A stretch of 64,000 nucleotides of DNA. Origin: Robertmurraya sp. FSL R5-0851 (lineage in GTDB: Bacteria > Bacillota > Bacilli > Bacillales > Cytobacillaceae). The notes under the pieces are model-generated. The model was not told the origin of the DNA, searched no databases, and worked only from the letters and a program-made list of their open reading frames with translations. The translations under genes and the position numbers were made by a program. Location of the stretch: contig NZ_JBBOOE010000001.1 of NCBI RefSeq assembly GCF_038002965.1, forward strand, positions 884,001 to 948,000, given 5' to 3'. This document shows, piece by piece, positions 1 through 8,261 of this stretch. Position 1 is the stretch's first letter. Each line of letters begins with the position of its first letter.

Positions 1-34
1 TACTCCAGATGCAGCCTCTTGTATGAAAATTAGC

Positions 35-88
35 TTTTTAGGAACAGCTTAACATTGACAAATAAAACTGTTCCTAAAAACATTTTTT
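35..88. terminator. Rho-independent terminator
   Basis: A perfect 13-bp stem (35-47 with 68-80, core AGGAACAG/CTGTTCCT) is flanked by T and A runs, so it can work in both directions. It lies beyond the stop of the minus-strand gene at 151 and may also end a gene left of the window. Confidence 0.7.
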
Positions 89-150
89 CTGAAATAAAAC
101 CGATTAAACCACACCTTGACGTAATGTAAAAATTATTCAACTATTTTTTA

Positions 151-1248
151 TTACGAAAAGGTAGAAGCAGGGAATTCATCAATTTTCATACGAAGTAAAC
201 TATAAGGTTTCTGTCGCAGGTCTTTTCCATAATGAAACCTTGCCTGCCGGTGTAATTGGTTCACAATAACATATAAGTATTGATCCGGCCCAATTGAAAA
301 CGTATCTGGCCATAAAATTCTCGGATCATGAGCGATTGTTTCCATTATGCCATTCGGCAATATCTTTCGAATACTGTTGTTTTCATAGTCTCCGGCATAA
401 ATGGTTCCTTTTGCCCCAGTGATCATTCCATCAGACGCACCTTTTTCTCCCCAGTACTCCACCTGATAAGGTAGTTCTATGTCGGGTATCGTTCTGTCTC
501 TTAGAGCTTCTGTTGAGATCGAATACAAATGCCGACTGGTAAGTGGACAGTAAAATAAAATCTTTCCATCGGGAGAAATCGCTATACCATCAGACGCCAA
601 TTTAAATGGAGATGTGGATCCATCTTTGTTTCGGTTCATCAAAATTTCACCTTCTACTTTCGGCAAAAAATAAGGGTCGGGTGAAGTTGAATTAGCTCCA
701 TTTAACCGTCTAAACGCCTTTCCATTTTCTAAATCTACAACGATAATAGCTCCTGGTCCTTTGGAAGATGAATCCGTTATATAGGCATAACCGGCTTTTC
801 CAACACGAAAATCGAATCGGACATCATTCAGATAAGTTGTTGGAAGGACAACATCTTCTGTAAAGGTATATACTTTTCTTATTGTATTGGTTTTTAAATC
901 AACAGCGACTAATTTTGCCCCTCCTTTAATTGGTTCAGAAAAATTCGGTGCCGCTGTATCTAATACCCAAAGTGTTCCTCTTCCATCCGCAACTACACTT
1001 TGGACACTGATAAAAGACATTGTGATATTACCCTGATAACCCAAATTGGTTTCTAAACTAGGATAAGGCTGCAAAGTATCCCCAACAATTTCCGCAACAG
1101 TGAATTTAACGTCGTCTCCCCATTTCGGAAAGCAAATGAAAATACGACCGGTTTCTGATACGCTAACACCTGTCGGCATAGCTCCATAAAATTCATAGAC
1201 TAGTTCTAACTTACCGAAATATTTTTCCATAGGTAACATAGGCTTCAT
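151..1248 (-). CDS. Yellow/major royal jelly protein-family beta-propeller protein
   Basis: This 365-residue protein has the layout of the MRJP/Yellow family (SMP-30-like six-bladed propeller). It has an N-terminal blade with GVSVSETGRIFICFP, a central LWVLDTA motif near residue 94, YLNDVRFD near 140, and YITDSSS followed by IIVVDLE. A SDGIAISPDG motif near 220 and a late LWPDTFSIGPDQYLYV segment complete it. Insect relatives include dopachrome-conversion proteins; bacterial members are usually annotated only as L-dopachrome tautomerase-related or gluconolactonase-like. There is no signal peptide, so it is probably cytosolic. The start is set by GAGGAGG five bases before ATG. It is transcribed alone. 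The family call is secure, the substrate unknown. Confidence 0.85.
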   Translation of the reverse strand: MKPMLPMEKYFGKLELVYEFYGAMPTGVSVSETGRIFICFPKWGDDVKFTVAEIVGDTLQPYPSLETNLGYQGNITMSFISVQSVVADGRGTLWVLDTAAPNFSEPIKGGAKLVAVDLKTNTIRKVYTFTEDVVLPTTYLNDVRFDFRVGKAGYAYITDSSSKGPGAIIVVDLENGKAFRRLNGANSTSPDPYFLPKVEGEILMNRNKDGSTSPFKLASDGIAISPDGKILFYCPLTSRHLYSISTEALRDRTIPDIELPYQVEYWGEKGASDGMITGAKGTIYAGDYENNSIRKILPNGIMETIAHDPRILWPDTFSIGPDQYLYVIVNQLHRQARFHYGKDLRQKPYSLLRMKIDEFPASTFS

Positions 1249-1522
1249 GATGTCCTCCTCAAAAATTTCGCACGGGATATCACCTATATATGATTTAAAA
1301 TATTTTTAGTGCCTGGTTCATAATGGGCTAAAATTTTTACATATAGTAGATAAGAATGATGAATACGGACATGATGCTAAAATACTGAATAATAATTTCT
1401 AATGGATTAGCACTCCTGTTTCACCACAGAGTAGATTTGATAAAAGGATTAAAAAAGGAAGTATGATCTATGTGTAAAAAGATGGAAAATAGGGAAGTTT
1501 AATAAATAAAAAGGAATAAGAT

Positions 1523-2005
1523 ATGATAGGACTTTTTATTGCCATTATTACTTTTAATTTTATTGCCTTTAAAACAGTGAAAAGATTCACTACAAACCAA
1601 ATTGTGCATATATGGATCTTTACAATTGCTTTTCAGTGTATTTTTGATCTAATTGTTGAATTTAAATATCATGCCTATTGGTATTTTGATAAGCAGGTCG
1701 ATTGGTTAGGGATGCTTGCTCATACAGTACTTATTCCTCCAGTTAATATGATGTTTCTGAATTGGTTTCCTTTTTATCAATCGGTTTGGAAAAAATTCAT
1801 TTATATGTTCTTCTGGGTGATTGGAATATTAATTTATGAAACCTTAACCCTGCTGCCTGAACCTTGGGGATATTTCCACTATGGTTGGTGGAGGATTTGG
1901 CATGCAGCCATTGTGGACCCGATTTTACTCCTTATATTGTTAGGATACTATAAATGGATTTGTAAATTAGAAATGCAACTATTAGAAAATACCATTCAAA
2001 AGTAA
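1523..2005 (+). CDS. CBO0543-like small integral membrane protein
   Basis: The protein has 160 residues and four to five hydrophobic segments (about 1-12, 28-45, 62-80, 90-110 and 128-146), rich in Trp, Tyr and Phe. The pattern of WYFDKQVDWLGML, then PPVNMMFLNWFPF, then GYFHYGWWRIWH fits the CBO0543 family of Firmicute membrane proteins, which has no known function. AAAGGA precedes the ATG. At least three more proteins of this kind lie in the window (18385, 22430 and 37771), one frameshifted and one shortened. A short terminator follows the stop directly. Confidence 0.7.
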   Translation: MIGLFIAIITFNFIAFKTVKRFTTNQIVHIWIFTIAFQCIFDLIVEFKYHAYWYFDKQVDWLGMLAHTVLIPPVNMMFLNWFPFYQSVWKKFIYMFFWVIGILIYETLTLLPEPWGYFHYGWWRIWHAAIVDPILLLILLGYYKWICKLEMQLLENTIQK

Positions 2006-2034
2006 AATGCTCTTTTTGAGGGCATTTTTTTTAA
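2006..2034 (+). terminator. Rho-independent terminator
   Basis: A short stem AATGCTC / GAGGGCATT encloses a T-rich loop and is followed by eight T residues, directly after the stop at 2005. Confidence 0.65.
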
Positions 2035-2066
2035 GGTTTTCTTAAGGTTCGTCTTTAATAATTACT

Positions 2067-2245
2067 GAAGTTTACGGCAAAGGATATCCAAAAGGATTAA
2101 AGGGGGAGGAAAAATACCGTTAGAAGCTCGTATTATGGCAGTGGCTGATGCCTTTTTAAAAAGGATTGGTAAAACAAATACGAATCTATATCCAAGCAAG
2201 AAACTGATCGATCGAATTATCAAAAGGTCGGTTCATAGTGTGTAA
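2067..2245 (+). pseudogene. Relic of an HD-GYP domain (cyclic-di-GMP phosphodiesterase type)
   Basis: Reading from 2067 gives GKGYPKGLKGEE, then after a shift of frame near 2112 IPLEARIMAVADAF. Together these are the signature C-terminal half of HD-GYP domains, normally an unbroken GTGYPxGLKGEEIPLEARI stretch. The reading frame then drifts and stops at 2243-2245. The N-terminal HD motif and the GYP-preceding helix are absent upstream, so only about 50 codons of the gene survive. It has no start codon and no ribosome binding site. What is seen is the motif and the shift; decay by deletion is inferred. Confidence 0.7.
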
Positions 2246-2279
2246 AAATAAGATTGATCATCATCTCACAAAAATATTC

Positions 2280-2308
2280 TTGACCAACGAAAAGAATACT
2301 GCTAAAAT
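2280..2308 (+). promoter_or_regulatory. Sigma-A promoter of the glycine-riboswitch transcript
   Basis: TTGACC (2280-2285) and TAAAAT (2303-2308) are separated by exactly 17 bases. The start point would fall near 2315, about 100 bases before the aptamer. Confidence 0.6.
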
Positions 2309-2412
2309 TACAAATTATCGTAGAATAATAGCTTGAGAGTTTGTTGAAAAAACAAATCTCAGCTGTAAATAATTTAATCAAGCAAGCTATGAATGTTATG
2401 GGTCAAACTATA

Positions 2413-2490
2413 ACAGGAGCGGCTTCTGGAGAGATCGCGTATTGCGACGCCGAAGGGTTCACAATCTCAGGCAAAAGGACAGAAGAGTAA
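2413..2490 (+). ncRNA. Glycine riboswitch aptamer (single)
   Basis: The conserved glycine-aptamer segments appear in order: GGAGAG near 2428, CCGAAGGG near 2450, then CTCAGGCAAAAGGACAG near 2466-2482. Only one aptamer core is recognisable; the preceding leader (2325-2365) folds as a simple hairpin rather than a second aptamer. A terminator lies 85 bases downstream and an APC permease follows, matching the known association of singlet glycine riboswitches with amino acid transporters. Whether glycine turns expression on or off cannot be read from the sequence. Confidence 0.85.
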
Positions 2491-2573
2491 AGATACTATT
2501 TGGTATGAATGAAAGAGTAAGTAAGTTCTCTTTTTATCATTTAACCATGTGTATTTGTTATTCTGACGTTTTA

Positions 2574-2606
2574 AGAGATTGGAGGGAACTCCAGTCTCTT
2601 TTTTTA
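2574..2606 (+). terminator. Riboswitch expression-platform terminator
   Basis: An 11-bp stem AGAGATTGGAG / CTCCAGTCTCT with a GGAA loop is followed by seven T residues. It sits between the glycine aptamer and the permease start, so it is the likely regulated element. Confidence 0.8.
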
Positions 2607-2654
2607 TGGCTATTATTACTACAATAACAATTGAAAAAAACGGAGGAATATCAA

Positions 2655-4001
2655 GTGGCACAGCATGAATTAAAAAGGGAACTGAAAAATCGACATGTAC
2701 AGCTAATCGCAATTGGTGGAACGATTGGTACAGGATTGTTTTTAGGTTCAGGAAAAGCAATTTCATTAGCAGGTCCCTCTATCATCTTAGCTTATTTAAT
2801 CGTAGGGATAGCAACCTTTTTTGTTATGAGAGCATTAGGGGAGCTTTTGTTATCGAATGCGGGTTATCAATCCTTTACCGATTTTGCAGTCGACTATATT
2901 GGACCATGGGCAGGCTTTGTGACAGGATGGACATACTGGTTCTGTTGGATTATGACGGCGATGGCCGATATTATTGCAGTAGGAATGTATGTGCAGTATT
3001 GGTTTGACATCCCACAATGGGTACCAGCGCTTATCTGTTTAATCATTTTATTAGGGTTGAATCTTTTAACAGTAAAGCTTTTTGGAGAATTAGAATTTTG
3101 GTTTGCGATTATTAAGGTTATCACCATTCTTGCTTTAATTGTGATTGGAGTGGTTTTACTTGTAATTGGATTTAAAACAGACGCAGGAACGGTTTCGATA
3201 CAAAATTTATGGCAACACGGAGGGTTTTTCCCGAATGGAATTAGCGGCTTTTTATTTTCTTTCCAAATGGTCGTATTTGCTTTTGTTGGAGTAGAGTTGG
3301 TTGGTGTATCAGCTGCAGAAACAGCAAATCCAAAGAAAAATATTCCTTCAGCCATTAATAAAATTCCATTAAGAATTCTATTCTTTTATGTGGGTGCTTT
3401 AATTGTCCTGCTTAGTATAAATCCATGGAACCAATTGAATGCAGATACAAGTCCCTTTGTTAAGACCTTTACTTTAGTTGGTATTCCCGTTGCGGCCGGG
3501 ATCATTAACTTTGTCGTATTAACTTCTGCTGCCTCTGCTAGTAATAGTGGATTATTTTCTACCAGTCGAATTATGTTTAACTTAGGACGTCAAAACGGTG
3601 GAAGAGGTATGCTTGCAAAGTTAAACAAAAATGCAGTGCCAAGTAATGCATTATTCATTTCAACGGTCATTGTTTCGGTCGGGACACTATTGAGTAAACT
3701 GATCCCTGAGCAAGCCTTTGGAATTGTAACGACCATTAGTGCAATTTGTTTCATTTGGGTGTGGAGCATAATTTTAATCTCTCATATTAGATATAAGAAA
3801 ACTCGTCCAGATCTACATCAAAAATCAATATTTAAAGCTCCATTAACACCTTTTATTAACTATGTCGTACTAGCTCTTTTTGCCTTTATTTTGCTCGTAA
3901 TGCTAATTTCAGAATCCACACGTGCAGCATTATTGTTAACACCATTATGGTTTGTTTTGTTATTTGGTTTGTATTTCTTTAAAAGAAAGAAATCGGTGTA
4001 A
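2655..4001 (+). CDS. APC-superfamily amino acid permease (glycine/D-alanine/D-serine type)
   Basis: This 448-residue, 12-helix transporter belongs to the AAT branch of the APC superfamily. The N-terminal LKNRHVQLIAIGGTIGTGLFLGSG and the later FSFQMVVFAFVGVELVGVSAAE motif (about residue 200) are family hallmarks. It resembles CycA of Gram-negatives and YtnA of Bacillus, importers of glycine, alanine and D-serine. An upstream glycine riboswitch independently supports glycine or alanine as substrate. The start chosen is GTG at 2655, which has GGAGGA seven bases before it; an in-frame TTG at 2631 lacks a proper ribosome binding site. It is monocistronic with a terminator after it. The family is certain, the exact substrate inferred. 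Confidence 0.88.
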   Translation: MAQHELKRELKNRHVQLIAIGGTIGTGLFLGSGKAISLAGPSIILAYLIVGIATFFVMRALGELLLSNAGYQSFTDFAVDYIGPWAGFVTGWTYWFCWIMTAMADIIAVGMYVQYWFDIPQWVPALICLIILLGLNLLTVKLFGELEFWFAIIKVITILALIVIGVVLLVIGFKTDAGTVSIQNLWQHGGFFPNGISGFLFSFQMVVFAFVGVELVGVSAAETANPKKNIPSAINKIPLRILFFYVGALIVLLSINPWNQLNADTSPFVKTFTLVGIPVAAGIINFVVLTSAASASNSGLFSTSRIMFNLGRQNGGRGMLAKLNKNAVPSNALFISTVIVSVGTLLSKLIPEQAFGIVTTISAICFIWVWSIILISHIRYKKTRPDLHQKSIFKAPLTPFINYVVLALFAFILLVMLISESTRAALLLTPLWFVLLFGLYFFKRKKSV

Positions 4002-4009
4002 TAGTGTAA

Positions 4010-4048
4010 GACACTTTGTCAGGAGAGGCAAGGTGTTTTCTTTTTTTT
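4010..4048 (+). terminator. Rho-independent terminator of the permease
   Basis: ACACTTTGTC pairs with GGCAAGGTGT (with G-U pairs) around an AGGAGA loop, followed by TTTTCTTTTTTTT. Confidence 0.7.
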
Positions 4049-4212
4049 AGGCTCTTTTCTAAAACATTGTTGCTATAAACACACCTTTAGGAAATTAACT
4101 ATATGTTTAGACAGCAATCAAAATTTTTTCATCCTTAGAAAAGAGCTACTCTTCAAATAGACCAATAAACCCAGCGTTATACCAAAAACAACAATCTTTA
4201 CGAAACCAGCCT
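4049..4212. repeat. MITE-like inverted-repeat element, copy 1
   Basis: The 164-bp segment is bounded by imperfect 26-bp terminal inverted repeats: AGGCTCTTTTCTAAAACATT at 4049 onward and, in reverse, AACAACAATCTTTACGAAAC at 4187 onward, ending at AGCCT. An internal GAAAAGAGC at 4138-4146 repeats the left end in reverse. A second copy with the same ends and internal motif lies at 9953-10137. It carries no gene and fills most of the gap between the permease and the MFS gene. Confidence 0.65.
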
Positions 4213-4318
4213 TTTTTTATATATAAAAGTAGAACAAGCAATTGTTCATAAAACTCAACATAGGATAATAGCATTATGTTCTCTAAAAAGATTTTCTTGA
4301 AGGTGTAGGGGGGGCACG

Positions 4319-5497
4319 ATGAAAAAGACATGGTTGTTAGGCTTTGGGTTTTTTAGCATTAGTATCGGTTGGTCGCTGTATAACGGATTTGTACCATTTT
4401 TTCTTGAAAATTATTTAGCGAGCACGGCACTGATTGGTTTTTTAATGACCATTGATAACTATATTGCTTTATTTTTACAGCCTTATATTGGGCAACGCAG
4501 TGATCGGACGAATACAACCTATGGCAGACGAATGCCTTACTTACTTGTGGGAATCCCTCTAGCTGCTTTGTTTTTTGCACTAATTCCATTTCACAATAGT
4601 CTTTTAACTTTAATTATTTTTATGTTGTGCATGAACCTGTCGATGGCTATATTTAGATCTCCAACCATCGCTCTCATGCCAGATATCACACCAGAATACC
4701 AGCGAACAAAAGCAAATGGAATTATTAATTTTATGGGTGGCGTTGGTGCCATATTGGCATTTAGTGTGGGCTCTTATTTGTTTAGTGTGAATGAATCCAC
4801 GCCTTTTTTAGCTGTTAGCGTCATATTTTTGGTAGCATTATGGGTTTTGTACAAAAACATTATTGAAAGACGGGATGCCCTCTTCTATTCAGTTACAACT
4901 GCACCGAAGCTCAGCTATAAAAGTGAGTTAAATCGTCCAACGATCATTTTATTAGCGGCAATCTTTTTCTGGTTTATTGCGATACAAGGGATGGAAGCCT
5001 TGTTTACTTTATACGGAGTAAGTGAACTAGGCTTAACCAAAACCGCATCTGCCTTTTCATTAGCCTTCTTTTCATTAAGCTTTGTTTTGTCGGCCATTCC
5101 TTCGGGGTTGCTGGGGGCTAAGTATGGAAAGAAAAGAATGATTATCATAGGAATAATGGGTTTGATTTTTGTGTTTTTATTGTTAACTACTGTTCAAACC
5201 GTTCTATTTCTTCGGATCCTTTTATTCGCGGGTGGAGTTTTTTGGGCCTGTATTAATATTAATGCTTATCCATATATTGTCTCGACAGGTAGCGAACATA
5301 GTTATGGAACTAGAACGGGTTTATATTATTTAGTTTCTTCGCTGTCGGCCATTATTTCACCACCCATATTAGGGGTCTTTATTGATCTCTTTGGTTTTGG
5401 AATTTTGTTTTATGCTGCTGCGGGAAGTATGGTGGTTGCGTTGGTTTGTATGTTGAAAGTGAAGAAGTCGGATAAACATATTGGTTTTGAAAGATAA
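4319..5497 (+). CDS. SLC45-like MFS transporter
   Basis: The 392-residue protein has 12 predicted membrane segments. The first repeat contains DNYIALFLQPYIGQRSDRT and YGRRMPYLLVGIPLAA (residues about 43-80), the loop signature of SLC45/GPH-like sugar transporters, so a sugar or glycoside is the likely substrate. The second half begins near residue 205 after a charged central loop. A G-rich ribosome binding site (TAGGGGGGG) lies just before the ATG. The gene stands alone between the MITE-like element and a strong bidirectional terminator. Substrate not determinable from sequence. Confidence 0.75.
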   Translation: MKKTWLLGFGFFSISIGWSLYNGFVPFFLENYLASTALIGFLMTIDNYIALFLQPYIGQRSDRTNTTYGRRMPYLLVGIPLAALFFALIPFHNSLLTLIIFMLCMNLSMAIFRSPTIALMPDITPEYQRTKANGIINFMGGVGAILAFSVGSYLFSVNESTPFLAVSVIFLVALWVLYKNIIERRDALFYSVTTAPKLSYKSELNRPTIILLAAIFFWFIAIQGMEALFTLYGVSELGLTKTASAFSLAFFSLSFVLSAIPSGLLGAKYGKKRMIIIGIMGLIFVFLLLTTVQTVLFLRILLFAGGVFWACININAYPYIVSTGSEHSYGTRTGLYYLVSSLSAIISPPILGVFIDLFGFGILFYAAAGSMVVALVCMLKVKKSDKHIGFER

Positions 5498-5526
5498 GAG
5501 CTCTTGAACAAGTCAAGAGCTCTTTA
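5497..5526. terminator. Bidirectional terminator
   Basis: An 11-bp stem AGAGCTCTTGA / TCAAGAGCTCT with a 5-base loop lies between the converging MFS and flavin oxidoreductase genes. Confidence 0.75.
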
Positions 5527-5531
5527 ATAAA

Positions 5532-6674
5532 TTACACACCTGGAAACCAACCAGGGCTATTGATAATGGCATTCCATAGAGGGTCAGGAATAACTAATTC
5601 CTTCTGCTTCTCTTTGTTTATTTTTGTTACAATCTCATTCTCTCTGTTTTCAGAGATTTTTTGAACCCAGTCTGGATCAATGATTAGTTCTCTTCCTAAG
5701 GCGAGAAGAGGAACCCCCGTCGCAAACGCTTTACGTGCATCTTCAGCTGTGTAAATAGAACCTACTCCAATCAAAGGAACACGATCATTTATGGTTTCTA
5801 GTAAATACTCAATTCTACTCTTAGAGAGATCTTCTACTCCTCTATGTGGGGTGGAAAAGAAATCCATTAATGATACATGTAGATAATGAAGGTCTTTATC
5901 AGCTAAGGCGTCGATTAATTTCAAGGTGTCACCCATTGTAATTCCTGGCGTTTCAGGTTCCTCAGGGGAAAAACGATATCCTATTAAAAAGGGAGATTGT
6001 GCACTTTCTCGGACAACACGTTTTACCTCATTTACAACTTCCAGAGGAAAAGTCATCCGTTTTTCCAAACTGCCACCGAACCGGTCTTCTCTTCGATTGG
6101 AATGAGGGGAAAAGAATTGCTGTATTAAATAACCGTTTGCTCCATGAATCTCAACCCCATCAAACCCGGCTTCAATCGCTCGACGGGTAGTTTCACCAAA
6201 CGCTTTGATCATTTCTTGAACTTCTTCTTCTGTTAAGGCTCGGGGATTTATATTTGGTTCTTCTGTGGAGACACCGCCTCTTTCAGCGGGAATATCACTG
6301 GCACTTACAATTTCACCGTTTGGAACAAGCTCGGGAGGACACATTCTTCCTCCGTGAAAGATTTGGAGGATCGCTTTTGCTCCTTGCTGCTGTATAGCCT
6401 CGGCTATACGGCGTAAACTAGGAATCATTTCATCGCGATCTCCACCAAACTCTCCGTGAAATCCCTTCCCATTTGCTGTTACATATGTACAGGCAGTAAT
6501 AACCATGCTAACTCCTGCTGAGCGTCTCGCGTAATAATAAACTTCAGCATCCGTCACTGTGCCGTCTGGATTGGAAGAGAAATTGGTCATTGGTGCCATG
6601 ACCATTCGGTTTTTTAATGTGATTCCATTCGAAAAACGAAAGGGGGACAACAAGTCTTCATTTTTTACACTCAT
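5532..6674 (-). CDS. NADH:flavin oxidoreductase, Old Yellow Enzyme family
   Basis: This 380-residue FMN-binding TIM-barrel enzyme starts with the family pattern LLSPFRFSNGITLKNRMVMAPM (residues 8-29). The active-site stretch GVEIHGANGYLIQQFFSPHS (about 173-192) holds the His-Gly-Ala-Asn substrate-binding motif and is followed by NRREDRFGGS. It is a stand-alone barrel like Bacillus YqiG, without the C-terminal FeS/pyridine-nucleotide half of 2,4-dienoyl-CoA reductases. Such enzymes reduce activated C=C bonds of enones or nitro compounds using NAD(P)H. The ATG has AGGAGGAATTC before it. It is monocistronic and divergent from the OFA antiporter gene. Confidence 0.85.
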   Translation of the reverse strand: MSVKNEDLLSPFRFSNGITLKNRMVMAPMTNFSSNPDGTVTDAEVYYYARRSAGVSMVITACTYVTANGKGFHGEFGGDRDEMIPSLRRIAEAIQQQGAKAILQIFHGGRMCPPELVPNGEIVSASDIPAERGGVSTEEPNINPRALTEEEVQEMIKAFGETTRRAIEAGFDGVEIHGANGYLIQQFFSPHSNRREDRFGGSLEKRMTFPLEVVNEVKRVVRESAQSPFLIGYRFSPEEPETPGITMGDTLKLIDALADKDLHYLHVSLMDFFSTPHRGVEDLSKSRIEYLLETINDRVPLIGVGSIYTAEDARKAFATGVPLLALGRELIIDPDWVQKISENRENEIVTKINKEKQKELVIPDPLWNAIINSPGWFPGV

Positions 6675-6978
6675 ATAAGAATTCCTCCTAAGTTTTGTAC
6701 TTTACTATACTCACCTACAAATAACATTTTATGTTTACCTGTTATTTATTTTCTTGACCGATCATAAACAGACATTTATAATTAGTAAAAATCATGATAG
6801 CTCTTCTTAATGTCCTGGAGACAAGGGGAAGGGAAATCATTTGTAATTATTAATTTTGTTTGGTTGCTTATGTAAACACAGTGTATGTGAGTATAGAAGA
6901 GACCAGCGATGATGAATTTTTATCACCGCTGGTCTCTTTTTTATTGGGCAATTTTCTAAACTGAAGGAGGTTTTTTAT
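6675..6978. other. Intergenic region between divergent genes
   Basis: About 300 bases with no gene. It holds the minus-strand promoter region of the flavin oxidoreductase and, towards the right, a strong hairpin with a T run that would sit in the leader of the OFA gene. I recognise no known riboswitch here. Confidence 0.5.
6898..6942 (+). terminator. Terminator-like hairpin upstream of the OFA antiporter
   Basis: An 11-bp stem AGAGACCAGCG / CGCTGGTCTCT, extended after one mismatch by TGAT/ATCA, is followed by TTTTTT. No plus-strand gene precedes it, so it may be an attenuator in the leader of the next gene or the end of a small RNA. Confidence 0.7.
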
Positions 6979-8205
6979 TTGAATCGTTGGTTAGTGGTGT
7001 TGGGGGCCGTTCTCATTCAAATTAATTTAGGGGCGGTGTATGCTTGGAGTCTTTTTAATCAGCCGCTTATCGATAAGTTTGGTTGGGCTAGGGAAGATGT
7101 GGTTGTTACTTTTTCGATCACGATTGTTGTTTTTGCATTTGCAACCATTTTTGCTGGTAGACTGCAAGATCATATTGGACCGAGGTGGGTCGCAACAATT
7201 GGAGGTTTATTGCTAGGGATTGGATTGCTGCTATCAAGTCAAGCAACTTCCCTATTACAGCTCTATTTCTTCTATGGTGTTATCGGAGGAATTGGGATTG
7301 GAATGACCTACGTTTGTCCACTATCCGCATGTGTAAAGTGGTTTCCTGATAAAAGAGGATTTATAAGTGGTGTAGCTGTCGCAGGATTTGGACTAGGTGG
7401 TCTGATTTACAAACCATTGATTGGATATCTTATTGAATTATCAGGAGTTTCTTCAACTTTTATGTATTTAGGAATCATATATTTATTGTTTGTTATTGCT
7501 GGGGCACAGTTGCTCAAAAATCCAACAGAGGAGCAGGTAGTAAAGTATCAACCTAAACAACAAACATCTATTAATCAGGTAAAAACATTTGTAGATACGA
7601 GCAATCAGTTTACACCTAAACAAATGCTTCGAACTCAACAGTTTTATTTATTATGGTTCATGTTTTTATTTGGTAGTGTTTCTGGTTTAATGGTGATTAG
7701 TTTTGCTGTCGACATCGGAGTTGAGATGGCAAATCTAGAACTTGAACAAGCAGGAAATGCGGTTATGGTGATTGCCCTGTTTAATGCGGCAGGACGTATT
7801 GTATGGGGAAAACTATCCGATCGTTTTGGACGGAAATCTACATTAATCACCATTTATGGCTTAACAGCCGGAATGATGTTTTATATGAGTACAGGAATGA
7901 TGAACTATGCTCTGTTTTTAATGGCTGTTTCTTTAATTGGATTTTGCTTCGGTGGTTTTCTCGCTCTTTTCCCATCTGTTACTGCAGACTATTTTGGTGT
8001 ACGAAACATGGGAAGTAACTACGGCTTTATGTATCAAGCCTACGGGTTATCTGCGTTTGTTGGGCCGATGGTTGTGAAGTCCCTTCCGTTTACCTCTGCT
8101 TTTTTACTAGCGGGTTGTATCTGTATTGTGGCAATTATTTTGGCAAGAGTGATTGAAGTACCAAAGATCATTCCTGGAGAAAGGCTTCTTGAAAGAGAAG
8201 CATAA
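6979..8205 (+). CDS. OFA-family MFS antiporter (oxalate/formate-type)
   Basis: The 408-residue MFS carrier has 12 membrane spans. The first helix NLGAVYAWSLFNQPL (about 16-30) is the recognisable OFA-family start, followed by FAGRLQDHIGPRWVATIGG and GGIGIGMTYVCPLSACVKWFPD. The second half repeats the pattern with GRIVWGKLSDRFGRKSTL. Family members exchange small carboxylates; oxalate/formate is the classic pair but YhjX relatives handle pyruvate, so the substrate is open. It starts at TTG 6979 with GAAGGAGG eight bases before. A hairpin-T run upstream could attenuate it. Confidence 0.82.
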   Translation: MNRWLVVLGAVLIQINLGAVYAWSLFNQPLIDKFGWAREDVVVTFSITIVVFAFATIFAGRLQDHIGPRWVATIGGLLLGIGLLLSSQATSLLQLYFFYGVIGGIGIGMTYVCPLSACVKWFPDKRGFISGVAVAGFGLGGLIYKPLIGYLIELSGVSSTFMYLGIIYLLFVIAGAQLLKNPTEEQVVKYQPKQQTSINQVKTFVDTSNQFTPKQMLRTQQFYLLWFMFLFGSVSGLMVISFAVDIGVEMANLELEQAGNAVMVIALFNAAGRIVWGKLSDRFGRKSTLITIYGLTAGMMFYMSTGMMNYALFLMAVSLIGFCFGGFLALFPSVTADYFGVRNMGSNYGFMYQAYGLSAFVGPMVVKSLPFTSAFLLAGCICIVAIILARVIEVPKIIPGERLLEREA

Positions 8206-8213
8206 TATAAGGC

Positions 8214-8253
8214 AAAAAACCGAGTACTTCCCAAAATGTACTCGGTTTTTTTG
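8214..8253 (+). terminator. Rho-independent terminator
   Basis: The stem AAAAACCGAGTAC / GTACTCGGTTTTT is followed by further T residues. A-rich on the other side, it can also serve the converging DUF624 gene. Confidence 0.8.
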
Positions 8254-8261
8254 CTATAAGA

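Noticed and set aside
2442..2766. Short frames on both strands across the glycine riboswitch
   Set aside because: They cover the aptamer, terminator and start of the permease; the RNA explanation is far stronger.
4146..4331. A 61-codon minus-strand frame before the MFS gene
   Set aside because: It lies largely within the MITE-like element and lacks a ribosome binding site.
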